A stretch of 39,246 nt of DNA from Brevundimonas sp. UBA2388 (GTDB lineage: Bacteria; Pseudomonadota; Alphaproteobacteria; Caulobacterales; Caulobacteraceae): the NCBI GenBank assembly GCA_002343425.1, contig DDSO01000104.1, forward strand, positions 542-39,787, given 5' to 3'. A model generated the notes under the pieces. It worked only from the letters and a program-made list of their open reading frames with translations. It made no database searches and had not been told where the DNA came from. Shown here in pieces: positions 15,210 to 22,975 of this stretch. The stretch's first letter is position 1. Each line of letters starts with the position of its first letter. Position numbers and translations under genes: made by a program.

Positions 15210-15230
15210 CTCGCCGGGAGGAACAGGACA

Positions 15231-15593
15231 ATGACAGGTCGACTGATCGCCGCTCTGGCGGCCCTGACGCTCGGCGGCTGCGCCGGGGAGGCCGTCCGGC
15301 AGAACGGAACCGAACCCGTGATCATGGGCTCCGCTGATCGCGGCGCCATGCTTGTTCAGCAGAGATGCGCGAGCTGCCATTCGGTCGAACGCACCGGCGA
15401 CAGTCCCATGCGCGCCGCCCCGCCGTTCCGCGCCATGGGCGTCCTGTATCCCGTGCGGGACCTTCAGGAAGCCTTTGCGGAAGGCCTGGTCACCACCCAC
15501 CCGTCCATGCCGGCTTTCGAGCTCCAGCCGACCGAGATCGCCGATCTGATCGCCTACCTCGAACGTGTCTCCGGAACCGGTCCGGGCGTCTGA
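15231..15593 (+). CDS. Small class I cytochrome c lipoprotein
   Basis: A 120-residue exported single-heme cytochrome. The signal ends in lipobox LGGC, so it is probably lipid-anchored. Heme attachment is CASCH in the segment MLVQQRCASCHSVERTG, and the axial Met is likely in HPSMPAFELQ. It would carry electrons in the periplasm or at the outer face of the inner membrane; the partner is unknown. The ATG at 15231 has GGGAGGAACAGG upstream. Two tandem hairpins precede it. No oxidase or dehydrogenase gene is adjacent. Confidence 0.85.
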   Translation: MTGRLIAALAALTLGGCAGEAVRQNGTEPVIMGSADRGAMLVQQRCASCHSVERTGDSPMRAAPPFRAMGVLYPVRDLQEAFAEGLVTTHPSMPAFELQPTEIADLIAYLERVSGTGPGV

Positions 15594-15617
15594 ATGGCAG
15601 AAGACCGGGAGACCGGC

Positions 15618-15646
15618 TTGACTTAAATCTACATATGTAGATTTCA
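15618..15646 (+). promoter_or_regulatory. Predicted promoter of the PadR gene with a 20-bp palindromic operator
   Basis: TTGACT (15618-15623) is a good -35. The perfect 20-base palindrome AAATCTACATATGTAGATTT spans 15625-15644, filling the spacer and the -10 position. The ATG at 15653 lies six bases past the expected -10 (15641-15646), and no Shine-Dalgarno sequence is visible, so the transcript may be leaderless. PadR proteins bind such dyads, so autorepression is the natural reading. Confidence 0.7.
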
Positions 15647-15652
15647 TGCATC

Positions 15653-15961
15653 ATGACGCGATCCCGAACCCTGTCGCCGGCCGCTCGTCGGGTCCTCGCC
15701 GCCCTCGTCGCGGCGGGCGCGCCAGGCCGCCACGGCTACGATCTTTGCCGCGAGGCGCAGATCAAATCGGGAACCCTCTACCCCCTGCTGATCCGTCTTG
15801 AGGCCCAGGGCTATCTGTCGGCTGCTTGGCAGGTCGCGGAGGCCCCGGGTCGCCCGCCGCGGCACGTCTACAGGCTGACGGCCGCAGGCTGCCGACTGGC
15901 CGACGAACATCCCCTGCCCGCGACCCGGGCCGATGAAGCGCCCCAGGGTGGGCTGGCATGA
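15653..15961 (+). CDS. PadR-family transcriptional regulator
   Basis: A 102-residue winged-helix repressor. The family signature is clear: GRHGYDLCREAQIKSGTLYPLLIRLE for the recognition helices and GRPPRHVYRLTAAG for the wing. It has only a short C-terminal tail and no long dimerisation coiled coil, so it is the short PadR subclass. Its stop overlaps the ATG of the next gene by four bases, indicating coupled expression. The perfect palindrome in its promoter is its likely own operator. The inducer is unknown. Confidence 0.92.
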   Translation: MTRSRTLSPAARRVLAALVAAGAPGRHGYDLCREAQIKSGTLYPLLIRLEAQGYLSAAWQVAEAPGRPPRHVYRLTAAGCRLADEHPLPATRADEAPQGGLA

Positions 15962-17079
15962 GCCCGGTCATTGAGCTGATCTTCCGGCTGATCCGCAGGC
16001 TGCTGCCACCGGCGCTGCAGCCATGGGGCGAGGCCGCGATCCGCGAGGCCCGGAGTGCGACCCGACCGGGCGAAGCGCTGCCGTTCGCCCTCGGCTGCCT
16101 GTCATGGGCGGTCGGGGAATCCATCCGCTTCCGGTTCTCGAAATTGAAGCAACAAGGGGAGGAGCCTGTGAATCTCACGGATCGAATTGGACCGCGTTCA
16201 GTCGCGGTTTCCTGCGGGGTCGGGGCCACCGGCCTTGGCCTCATCTACATGTCGGCGGGGGGAGCGCCGGCGCACTATCTGATGATCAATTTGGCCGCCC
16301 TGGCGTTCGGTCTCGTCACCCTGGGCATACTGGTCCTGGCGGACCGGCGGGGGCATCTGCCCGCCGGTCCGCTGAGCCTTTTGCTCGGCCTGGTGCTGCT
16401 GGCGGTCAGCCTGTGGGGCGTCAGCGCCGGCGGGGTCACCCGCTGGGTGGCGCTGGGACCGCTGGTCATCCAGCCCGGCATGATGGTCGTACCGCTCATG
16501 GCGGTGCTGTTCGCCCGGTCTCGCGACGCCTTGTCGCTGGCGGGCGTCGCCGTGGCGGCCCTGGCGCTGGCCCTTCAGCCTGATCGGGGGATGGCCGCCG
16601 CGCTCGCGGTCGGCATGACCGTCATCGCCTTCACCCGTCCGGACCGGCGAACGATCGGGGCGGCGGCAGCCGCCGTTCTCGGTTTTGCGGCGGCCATGGC
16701 GCAGGCGGACCCGTCGCCGGCCATGCCGTTCGTGGACCAGATCCTCTATTCAGCCTTCGCCGTTCACCCGCTGGCGGGAGCCGCTGTCGTAATGGGCGCC
16801 GTGCTGCTGGTGCTGCCGGCCCTGGCCGCCCGGCGGCTAAGCGGGACCGATCAAGCTGCCTGTCTCGTTTTCGGCGCCGTCTGGGCGGCGATTATCGCGG
16901 CGGCGGCCCTGGGCAACTATCCGACCCCGCTCGTCGGATACGGCGGCAGCGCCATCGTCGGCTATATGCTCGGTCTGGTCGTGTGTCCCCGCCGCGCTCC
17001 GGAGGTGGGGCGCTCGCCGGTCGAGGCGACGTCGGGGCCGGACGGCGACGGACCCTTGCTCTATGCGGGACAGCCCTGA
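15958..17079 (+). CDS. Divergent SEDS (FtsW/RodA/SpoVE-like) membrane protein with extra N-terminal segment
   Basis: A 373-residue polytopic membrane protein. Residues 1-65 form an amphipathic segment (RLLPPALQPWGEAAIREARS, then ALPFALGCLSWAVGE) of the kind often seen in the membrane partner of PadR genes. From about residue 80 there are eight to ten hydrophobic segments with three SEDS-type blocks: GVTRWVALGPLVIQP (159-173), LQPDRG (206-211) and PTPLVGYGGSAIVGYMLGL (322-340). Asp260 in PFVDQILYSAF lies where SEDS glycosyltransferases have their catalytic Asp. It could be a peptidoglycan polymerase-like enzyme or a non-catalytic relative. No class B PBP gene is adjacent. It is coupled to padR by a four-base overlap. 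Confidence 0.7.
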   Translation: MSPVIELIFRLIRRLLPPALQPWGEAAIREARSATRPGEALPFALGCLSWAVGESIRFRFSKLKQQGEEPVNLTDRIGPRSVAVSCGVGATGLGLIYMSAGGAPAHYLMINLAALAFGLVTLGILVLADRRGHLPAGPLSLLLGLVLLAVSLWGVSAGGVTRWVALGPLVIQPGMMVVPLMAVLFARSRDALSLAGVAVAALALALQPDRGMAAALAVGMTVIAFTRPDRRTIGAAAAAVLGFAAAMAQADPSPAMPFVDQILYSAFAVHPLAGAAVVMGAVLLVLPALAARRLSGTDQAACLVFGAVWAAIIAAAALGNYPTPLVGYGGSAIVGYMLGLVVCPRRAPEVGRSPVEATSGPDGDGPLLYAGQP

Positions 17080-17096
17080 GACGGGCCTGACAAGGC

Positions 17097-17130
17097 AAAA
17101 GGCCCGGGAGCGATCCCGGGCCTTTCGTTT
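17097..17130. terminator. Bidirectional rho-independent terminator
   Basis: AAAGGCCCGGGA (17098-17109) pairs perfectly with 17114-17125 across a GCGA loop. T-rich sequence follows on the plus strand and TTTTG on the minus strand. It can end both the SEDS-like gene and carD, which converge here. Confidence 0.9.
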
Positions 17131-17152
17131 CGGTTCGTGAAGCGTGCCGGTA

Positions 17153-17716
17153 TCAGGCGGCTTCGGCTTCCTCGGCCGCTTCTTCAGCGGCTTCGGCGGC
17201 GGCGATGACGGCCTTCTTGGCGCTCAGCGACTTGGACAGCAGCTGGACGGCGGCGTCCTTGTCGATGCGGTTGGCGGCGGCGACTTCGCGGGCCATGCGG
17301 TCTAGGGCCGATTCATAGAGCTGACGCTCCGAATAGGACTGTTCCGGCTGGCTGTCGGCGCGGTGCAGGTCGCGGACCACCTCGGCGATCGAGATCAGGT
17401 CGCCCGAGTTGATCTTGGCTTCATATTCCTGGGCGCGACGCGACCACATGGTGCGCTTGATGCGGGCGCGGCCCTTCAGGGTCGTCAGCGCCTTGGTCAC
17501 CACGTCGTCGGCGGCCAGCGAACGCAGGCCGGCCGTCTTGGCCTTCTTGGTGGGTACGCGCAGGGTCATCTTCTCGTGGTCGAAGGTGACCACGTAAACT
17601 TCCAGCGACATGCCGGCGACTTCCTGGACCTCAACGGCCGCGACCTTGCCGACGCCGTGCGCCGGATAGACGACCGCGTCGCCAACCTTGAATTCCAGTC
17701 CGGTCTTGTTCGTCAT
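17153..17716 (-). CDS. carD: CarD-family RNA polymerase-binding regulator
   Basis: A 187-residue CarD/CdnL protein. The N-terminal RNA polymerase-interacting domain (about 8-70; FKVGDAVVYPAHGVGKV, then KMTLRVPTKKAKTAGLR) is followed by a helical DNA-binding domain (about 75-160) with the WSRRAQEYEAKINSGD segment. It stabilises open complexes at housekeeping promoters such as rRNA operons, and in Caulobacter it is needed for normal growth. The C-terminus is a low-complexity Ala/Glu run (AAEAAEEAAEEAEAA). The terminator lies about 25 bases after the stop. Confidence 0.95.
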   Translation of the reverse strand: MTNKTGLEFKVGDAVVYPAHGVGKVAAVEVQEVAGMSLEVYVVTFDHEKMTLRVPTKKAKTAGLRSLAADDVVTKALTTLKGRARIKRTMWSRRAQEYEAKINSGDLISIAEVVRDLHRADSQPEQSYSERQLYESALDRMAREVAAANRIDKDAAVQLLSKSLSAKKAVIAAAEAAEEAAEEAEAA

Positions 17717-18021
17717 GTCATTCCTTTCCCGGCGCAGGGAAGGCGAGACGCAAACACCGAAGACACCTGTGCGCTCTCCGAAGACGGTATCCCGTCAGCG
17801 GCGCGGCAAACTCAGGCTTCAACTGTGGAAACGGATCACCGAACCTCTGGCCGACCCCGTCTTCGTGGACGGAGTTCTGTCGCAAACGCGGGCGGCGCGA
17901 GAAAATCGCTTACCGCCCGACCCAATGACAGGAACCTATCACAAAATTGCGGAATTTCAAAACGTCCACAGCGTCAGTGGGTGTGAGGCAGTAAATCCCC
18001 ACCGGCCGGCCGCGAGTCGGC
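17717..18021. other. Intergenic region upstream of carD (305 bases)
   Basis: This stretch holds the leader and promoter region of carD and the end of the fdxA transcript. On the minus strand a TTGAAA with a TAGGTT-like -10 (around 17.93-17.96 kb) is a weak promoter candidate. I see no conserved small gene, tRNA or clear terminator for fdxA. Confidence 0.5.
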
Positions 18022-18363
18022 TCAGGAACCCTTGCCGGGCTTTTCCGAGAAATATTTCTCGAACTTGCCGGTCTCGCGCTCGAACTTCTCGGCGTCGGCG
18101 GGCGGCGTGCCCTTGACCGTGATGTTCGGCCAGACCTTGGCGTAGTCGGCGTTGACCATCAGCCATTTGCCGTCCGGCTCGTCCTCAGTGTCGGGCTTGA
18201 TGGCGTCGACCGGGCATTCCGGCTCGCAGACGCCGCAGTCGATGCATTCGTCCGGAGCGATGACGAGGAAATTCTCGCCCTCATAGAAGCAGTCCACCGG
18301 ACACACCTCGACGCAGTCCATGAACTTACATTTCACGCAGGCGTCGGTGACGATGTAGGTCAT
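18022..18363 (-). CDS. fdxA: 7Fe ferredoxin FdxA
   Basis: A 113-residue [3Fe-4S][4Fe-4S] ferredoxin. The cluster cysteines lie in [17 protein letters not shown] (residues 9-25) and [12 protein letters not shown] (40-50). The C-terminal extension with [19 protein letters not shown] is characteristic of FdxA-type proteins. It transfers electrons in the cytoplasm. The ATG at 18363 is the conserved start; the frame remains open 16 codons upstream. It sits 70 bases after the S4-domain gene on the same strand, so it may share its transcript. Confidence 0.95.
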   Translation of the reverse strand: MTYIVTDACVKCKFMDCVEVCPVDCFYEGENFLVIAPDECIDCGVCEPECPVDAIKPDTEDEPDGKWLMVNADYAKVWPNITVKGTPPADAEKFERETGKFEKYFSEKPGKGS

Positions 18364-18433
18364 GAGGCGGTCTGGTGCGCTATCGGCTGGCGGGAGGAAT
18401 GGGCAGCGCACATGACCCCGCGACGGGTCGCTG

Positions 18434-18718
18434 TCAACCGAGGGGTTGCCTCAGACTGTAAAGGCCGCGCGCCTCTTCCGCCGGACCGCGCCGCTCGCCG
18501 AACGCCTCGATGGTCAGCTCCACCAACCGGCCGCCGATCGCGAAGACCAGCGCATCGCCGACGTGGACAGTGCGTGAGGCCTTGTCGAGCCGGGTCTGGA
18601 CGCCGTTATGGGTCAGCCGCACCGCGCCGCGCTCGACCATGGTGGCGGCCAGCGACCGGGTCTTCGCGAACCGCGCCCGCCACAGCCAGACATCGATGCG
18701 GCAGCCGGCTCCGCTCAT
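18434..18718 (-). CDS. S4-domain RNA-binding protein (Hsp15/HslR-like)
   Basis: A 94-residue protein that is essentially one S4 RNA-binding domain: [33 protein letters not shown] (about 7-39), then [17 protein letters not shown]. coli Hsp15 binds free 50S subunits carrying nascent chains, and this protein may have the same role. The short C-terminal tail differs from Hsp15. Its ATG overlaps the helicase stop by four bases, so translation is coupled to the helicase gene; the pairing suggests an RNA-handling unit. Confidence 0.88.
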   Translation of the reverse strand: MSGAGCRIDVWLWRARFAKTRSLAATMVERGAVRLTHNGVQTRLDKASRTVHVGDALVFAIGGRLVELTIEAFGERRGPAEEARGLYSLRQPLG

Positions 18719-21198
18719 CCGGGCGCGCGGGGCCGGCGGGGGCGTTTGCGTTTCGCGCGCGCCGGCGCGGGCGACGCGGTCAGGGCTGAAAGCGCGGCGA
18801 ACGGCGAGTCCTTCACCGCCCTGGGCCGGTCATCGCGGTCGGGCTTCTGCGCGCGGGAGGCCTTCAGCGTCGCGGCAAGCGCCTTCGCTTCACCGAGCGA
18901 GACGCCCAGCGCCTGCAGATCCGCCTCGGTCAGCACGCCCTTGCCGGCCGCCTGTCGCTCGGCGAGCGATTCCAGCATCTCCACCCCGGCCGCGACCTTG
19001 CCGACAGCGCGCAGACCGAACGCCGACAGCAGGCGCGGCGACGGCGGCGGTTCGGGCAGGGCGGTCAGGGCCATCGCGCCCGGACGGAAGGCTTCGCCGG
19101 CGACGAAGGCCTGGGCCAGCGCGCGCGCCCGCGGCTTCAGCACGCCGGGCAGCCAGACCGAATGCGACCCCATCCGCACGGCGAAGGTCCTCAGCGTACG
19201 CCGCTCGACCTGGCTCAGGGCCGCCAGATCGCGCTCGACCGCGCGCCGGTCGATGACCCCGCCGGCCTCGATCAGGCGGAAGGCGATGCCGCGCGGCAGG
19301 CCCTTGAGGGCGCCGCTCTCGACCGCCCCCTTCAGCCGCGCCAGCGGCTTCAGCGCCCGGCCGGCTTCAGCGGCCAGCCAGGCCTCCAGCCGGCGCTGCG
19401 CCCGCTCACGCGCCGCCGGCGGTCCCAGTTCCCCCAGCAGCCGCACCCGCGGCGCGAACCAGTCGCCGCCGATCACCTGCCCCGCCGCCGCGCCGCGCCA
19501 CAGCACCGCGCCGTCGGGGGTCACGGCGAAGGCCGCGTCCTCATCCGCCGCCAGCCGGCCCAGCCGCCGCGCGATCTCGGGCGTCACCGCCTGCCGCGCC
19601 GCGTGGCGCAGCGCCCGGTCCTCAAGCGCCGAGGACCCCTTGTCGATCTGGAACTCCACCCCGGTCAGCCGTCCGACCGCATGGCCCTCGACGATGACCG
19701 CGCCGCCGGCCTTGACCTCCGCCACCGCGTCCTCGGTCACGTTCAGCGCCCGCATCAGGGCGGTGGTGCGCCGGTCCACGAAGCGCGCCGTCAGCCGTTC
19801 GTGGAGCACATCGCTGAGCCGCTCTTCCAGCGCCTTGGTCTGGTCGCGCCAGCCCTGCGCCTGATCCAGCCAGTCGGGCCGGTTGGCGATATAGCTCAGG
19901 GTCCGCACCCCGCTCAGCCGCGCCGACAGCTGGTCGATCTGGCCGTCGTCGCGGTCCAGCTCGGCGAAGCGTGGGGCGATCCAGTCGGCGGTCAGCCGCC
20001 CGCGCTTCCCCGTCAGCGCCTGGAAAATCTCCTTCGACAGCCGCCCATGCTCATCCAGCGTGGTCTTCTGGAAGTCCGGCAGCTGGCAGGCCTCCCACAG
20101 CCGCATGATGGCCCCGCGGGAACGGCCGACCCGCGCCACCTCCTCGTCCTTGATCAGCCGCCGGAGCAGGGTCTCATCCAGCGCCGGCTGGGTCAGGTTC
20201 AACCCCCGGACCCCCGGCGTCACCGTCAGCGACCGCAACAGGTCGTTCAATGTGTCGAAATCCAGCCGGGCGTTGCGCCACTCGGCCCCCTCGACCGGAT
20301 CGAACCGGTGCTCGACCACCTGTTCGACCAGATCCTGATCCAGCTCCGTCGCCTCGCCCGTCACGCCGAAGGTGCCGTCCCTCAGATGCCGCCCGGCGCG
20401 CCCGGCGATCTGGCCGATCTCATGCGCATGCAGCCAGCGTGTCCGCCGCCCGTCGAACTTGCGCAGGCCGGCGAAGGCGACATGGTCGACCTCCAGGTTC
20501 AGCCCCATGCCGATGGCGTCGGTGGCGACCAGAAAGTCCACCTCCCCGGACTGGAACAGCTCTACCTGGGCATTGCGGGTGCGCGGGCTGAGCGAGCCCA
20601 TGACGACCGCCGCTCCGCCGCGCTGACGCCGGATCAGTTCGGCGATGGCGTAGACCTGGTCCGTACTGAAGGCGACGATGGCGCTGCGGGCGGGCAGGCG
20701 GGTCAGCTTCTTCGACCCCGCATAGGACAGCGTCGACAGCCGCTCGCGTGAGACGATCTCCACATCGGCGATCAGCGACCGGATCAGCGGAGCCATCGTC
20801 CCTGCCCCGAGGAACATGGTCTCGAACCGGCCGCGGGCGTGCAGCAGCCGCTGGGTGAAGACGTGGCCGCGCTCGGGGTCGGCCACCAGCTGGATCTCGT
20901 CCACGGCCAGGAACTCGACCTGTCGCTCCAGCGGCATCGCCTCGACGGTGCAGACGAAATAGACGGCCCGCGGCGGGACGATCTTCTCCTCGCCGGTGAC
21001 CAGCGCCACGGCGGCGGCCCCGCGCCGCTTGACGATCCGGTCGTAGATCTCGCGCGCCAGCAGGCGCAGCGGCAGGCCGATCATGCCCGAGGCGTGGCCC
21101 AGCATCCGCTCGACCGCGAGATGGGTCTTGCCCGTATTGGTCGGGCCCAGCACCGCGACGACGCGCGAGGGGGCCTGTCCGGCGCCGCGATCACTCAT
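18715..21198 (-). CDS. SUV3-like superfamily 2 RNA/DNA helicase
   Basis: An 827-residue helicase resembling the mitochondrial SUV3 RNA helicase, conserved in alphaproteobacteria. Walker A is GPTNTGKTH (18-26), motif II is DEIQ (100-103), and motif VI is QIAGRAGRH (263-271). Domain 2 contains the STDQVYAIAELIRR and ATDAIGMGLNLEVDHV segments. A long C-terminal region follows and ends in a basic low-complexity tail ([15 protein letters not shown]), probably RNA-binding. In mitochondria SUV3 works in RNA turnover; the bacterial role is less well defined. It heads a helicase-S4-fdxA gene row. Confidence 0.93.
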   Translation of the reverse strand: MSDRGAGQAPSRVVAVLGPTNTGKTHLAVERMLGHASGMIGLPLRLLAREIYDRIVKRRGAAAVALVTGEEKIVPPRAVYFVCTVEAMPLERQVEFLAVDEIQLVADPERGHVFTQRLLHARGRFETMFLGAGTMAPLIRSLIADVEIVSRERLSTLSYAGSKKLTRLPARSAIVAFSTDQVYAIAELIRRQRGGAAVVMGSLSPRTRNAQVELFQSGEVDFLVATDAIGMGLNLEVDHVAFAGLRKFDGRRTRWLHAHEIGQIAGRAGRHLRDGTFGVTGEATELDQDLVEQVVEHRFDPVEGAEWRNARLDFDTLNDLLRSLTVTPGVRGLNLTQPALDETLLRRLIKDEEVARVGRSRGAIMRLWEACQLPDFQKTTLDEHGRLSKEIFQALTGKRGRLTADWIAPRFAELDRDDGQIDQLSARLSGVRTLSYIANRPDWLDQAQGWRDQTKALEERLSDVLHERLTARFVDRRTTALMRALNVTEDAVAEVKAGGAVIVEGHAVGRLTGVEFQIDKGSSALEDRALRHAARQAVTPEIARRLGRLAADEDAAFAVTPDGAVLWRGAAAGQVIGGDWFAPRVRLLGELGPPAARERAQRRLEAWLAAEAGRALKPLARLKGAVESGALKGLPRGIAFRLIEAGGVIDRRAVERDLAALSQVERRTLRTFAVRMGSHSVWLPGVLKPRARALAQAFVAGEAFRPGAMALTALPEPPPSPRLLSAFGLRAVGKVAAGVEMLESLAERQAAGKGVLTEADLQALGVSLGEAKALAATLKASRAQKPDRDDRPRAVKDSPFAALSALTASPAPARAKRKRPRRPRAPG

Positions 21199-21496
21199 GA
21201 TGCTGAAAAGGTGGCCGTTCCCGACGGGTTCCTCAAGCGGCGCCGCGTCGATTATCCCCTGTCGTAAACGGCGCCGCCTGATCGGGCGGAACAGGGGCGA
21301 AACGAATCAGGACCGAATCACCGACACGGCCCGATTCGGGGTTTGTTCACCCCAACATATTGTATCTTAAGACGGATTAACCACAATCCGGAACCATGGT
21401 GTTCCAGCGGCTGCGGCGGACGGATCAGAAAATCGGAAAGGGCAGGGGCCGCAGACGCTTCCCCGCCGCGCGATCACCCGCTAGGTCAGCCTGCGT
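21199..21496. other. Intergenic region between helicase and tRNA-Arg (298 bases)
   Basis: It contains an AT-rich patch near 21345-21385, including TTAA-N6-TTAA (21367-21380), and a GCTAGGTC sequence (21480-21487) that could be the -10 of the tRNA promoter. A short open frame of about 37 basic codons from 21396 runs into the tRNA and is not convincing. I see no terminator or other RNA gene. Confidence 0.45.
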
Positions 21497-21573
21497 GGCC
21501 CCGTAGCTCAGCCGGATAGAGCAAGGCTTTCCTAAAGCAGAGGTCGGGGGTTCGAGTCCCTCCGGGGTCGCCA
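21497..21573 (+). tRNA. tRNA-Arg (anticodon CCT)
   Basis: A 77-nucleotide cloverleaf with encoded CCA. The acceptor stem GGCCCCG/CGGGGTC has one G-U pair. The D-stem is GCTC/GAGC. The anticodon loop is TTCCTAA with CCT at 21531-21533, reading AGG. The T-arm has the TTCGAGT loop. The anticodon stem is odd: AGGCT against AGCAG gives only three Watson-Crick pairs, with tandem A-G and G-A oppositions at 27-43 and 28-42. No integrase or duplicated 3' end is visible nearby. Confidence 0.93.
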
Positions 21574-21574
21574 C

Positions 21575-21670
21575 TCACCGCTTGCGCTTGAAGATCATCA
21601 CCGCTGCCATCGTCAGGATGACGACGGGCACGAGGATCAGCGCCCACGACAGAATACGTTCGATGTCCAT
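21575..21670 (-). CDS. Possible 31-residue single-pass membrane protein
   Basis: The frame encodes a short acidic-amphipathic N-terminus (MDIERILSWA), one hydrophobic helix (LILVPVVILTMAAVMIF) and a basic end (KRKR), the pattern of a small inner-membrane protein with its C-terminus in the cytoplasm. The frame is open to 21817, but the upstream part has no such character. The stop is one base from the tRNA end. It could be a chance frame, and I know no named family for it. Confidence 0.35.
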   Translation of the reverse strand: MDIERILSWALILVPVVILTMAAVMIFKRKR

Positions 21671-21816
21671 GGCCGCGCCCCTCCCCGGGACGGGCGCAAG
21701 GGGCGCGTCATCGACCGGGAAGTCAAACAGCCCCCGCCCGCTTTCTGCCGAGGGGCGAAGGTTTTGGTCTCCCGGAGCGAAAGCGTTACGGTAACACGGT
21801 CGCGTGGGAGGCTCCA

Positions 21817-22965
21817 ATGCGGACGAAGATCATCTGGGCCGTTCTGGCCGTCGTCGTGGCCCTGATCGCCTGGGCCCTGCTGACGCAGCCGGCCGCGCCG
21901 GGCCGGGTCGGGGTCAACCGGCTGGTCGAGAACGCCGTGACCACCACGTCCGCCGGCCAGACCGAATGGCGCCCGTCGGTGCTCGGCGCCGACGTCAATT
22001 TCGGCGACCGCGTCGCCACCGCCGACGCCAGCCGTCTGGAAATCAGCCTGCTGGACCGGTCGATGCTGACCGTCGGCGCCAACGCCCGGCTGGAGATCGA
22101 CCGCTTCGTCTACGACCCCCAGCGCGGCGTCGCCGGGGTGGCGGTCTCGGTGCTCCGCGGGGCCTTCCGCTTCGCCTCGGACAATCGCGGCGCCCAGCCC
22201 GAAGCCATCGCCTTCCGCACGCCCGGTTCCGCCATCGGCATCCGCGGCACCATCATCGAGGGCGTGGTGGGACCGGAGGCGGTGGCCTTCCTCGCCGGCA
22301 TCCCCGGCGCGCCCGATCTGTCGGCAGAGTCTGACAGCGCGGCGGTGCTAATTCTGCGGGAGGGGGCGATCGGGGTCGCGGTCAACGGCCAAAGCGTGGT
22401 GCTGGACCGGCCGGTTCAGATGGTGGCCCTGACCCGCACCCGGCTCTATCCACCCTTCGGCGCAACCGATGACACGAACCGCCGCTTCGAGGCCCTGCTG
22501 CCGACGCGGCCCGGAACCGCCGGTCCGCCCGTCGCGCCGCCGCCGGCTGGTCCTGTTCCGCCGCCTGCGACAGGTCCGGACGTCAGGCCCCCGGGCCCCA
22601 CGCCGCCGCCGCCGCGCGTGGCGCCCGTCCGCGATCCTCCGGTTCTTGAGCCACCCGTTCGTGATCCCCCGGTCCGCGATCCCGTTGTCCGGCCGCCGGT
22701 GACCCGCGCGCCGACGACAGTCCTGACGCCGCCGCCCACAACGTCCGCTCCGGCGACGGCCGCTCCGCCCGCCAATTCAGCGCCCGTGACCGCCGCGCCG
22801 ACGACCCGCGACCCCACAGTGCAGACCACGGTTCCCCGCCAGCCGACTACGACAGCCCCGCCGACCCGCGCCGCGCCGCTCGAACCCCGACTCCGGCAGC
22901 CGGTTCAACCCCCACCGCCGCCACCGCGCCAGACGGCGCCGACCACCGCGCCTCGTCAGCAGTAG
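21817..22965 (+). CDS. FecR-domain protein with long Pro/Thr-rich tail
   Basis: A 382-residue exported protein. An N-terminal membrane segment (about 5-23) is followed by a FecR-type domain (about 35-200), with the signature GDRVATADASRLEISLLDRSMLTVG and the later FRTPGSAIGIRGTIIEG. The C-terminal 170 residues are almost only Pro, Thr, Ala, Val and Arg, with repeats of the type RDPPV, probably an extended linker crossing the periplasm or wall. No sigma factor or TonB receptor is adjacent, so this is not a classic iron-signalling FecR. It is more likely a structural or surface protein of the FecR-domain group. Confidence 0.8.
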   Translation: MRTKIIWAVLAVVVALIAWALLTQPAAPGRVGVNRLVENAVTTTSAGQTEWRPSVLGADVNFGDRVATADASRLEISLLDRSMLTVGANARLEIDRFVYDPQRGVAGVAVSVLRGAFRFASDNRGAQPEAIAFRTPGSAIGIRGTIIEGVVGPEAVAFLAGIPGAPDLSAESDSAAVLILREGAIGVAVNGQSVVLDRPVQMVALTRTRLYPPFGATDDTNRRFEALLPTRPGTAGPPVAPPPAGPVPPPATGPDVRPPGPTPPPPRVAPVRDPPVLEPPVRDPPVRDPVVRPPVTRAPTTVLTPPPTTSAPATAAPPANSAPVTAAPTTRDPTVQTTVPRQPTTTAPPTRAAPLEPRLRQPVQPPPPPPRQTAPTTAPRQQ

Positions 22966-22975
22966 CGGTCGTCCG

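Noticed and set aside
21367..21380. TTAA-N6-TTAA as a further CtrA box
   Set aside because: Spacing is six rather than seven, no GGCA-N5-TGCC dyad follows, and the only frame downstream is a short basic one running into the tRNA.
21396..21506. 37-codon basic frame ending inside the tRNA gene
   Set aside because: It overlaps the tRNA, has no ribosome-binding site and is compositionally like non-coding GC-rich DNA.
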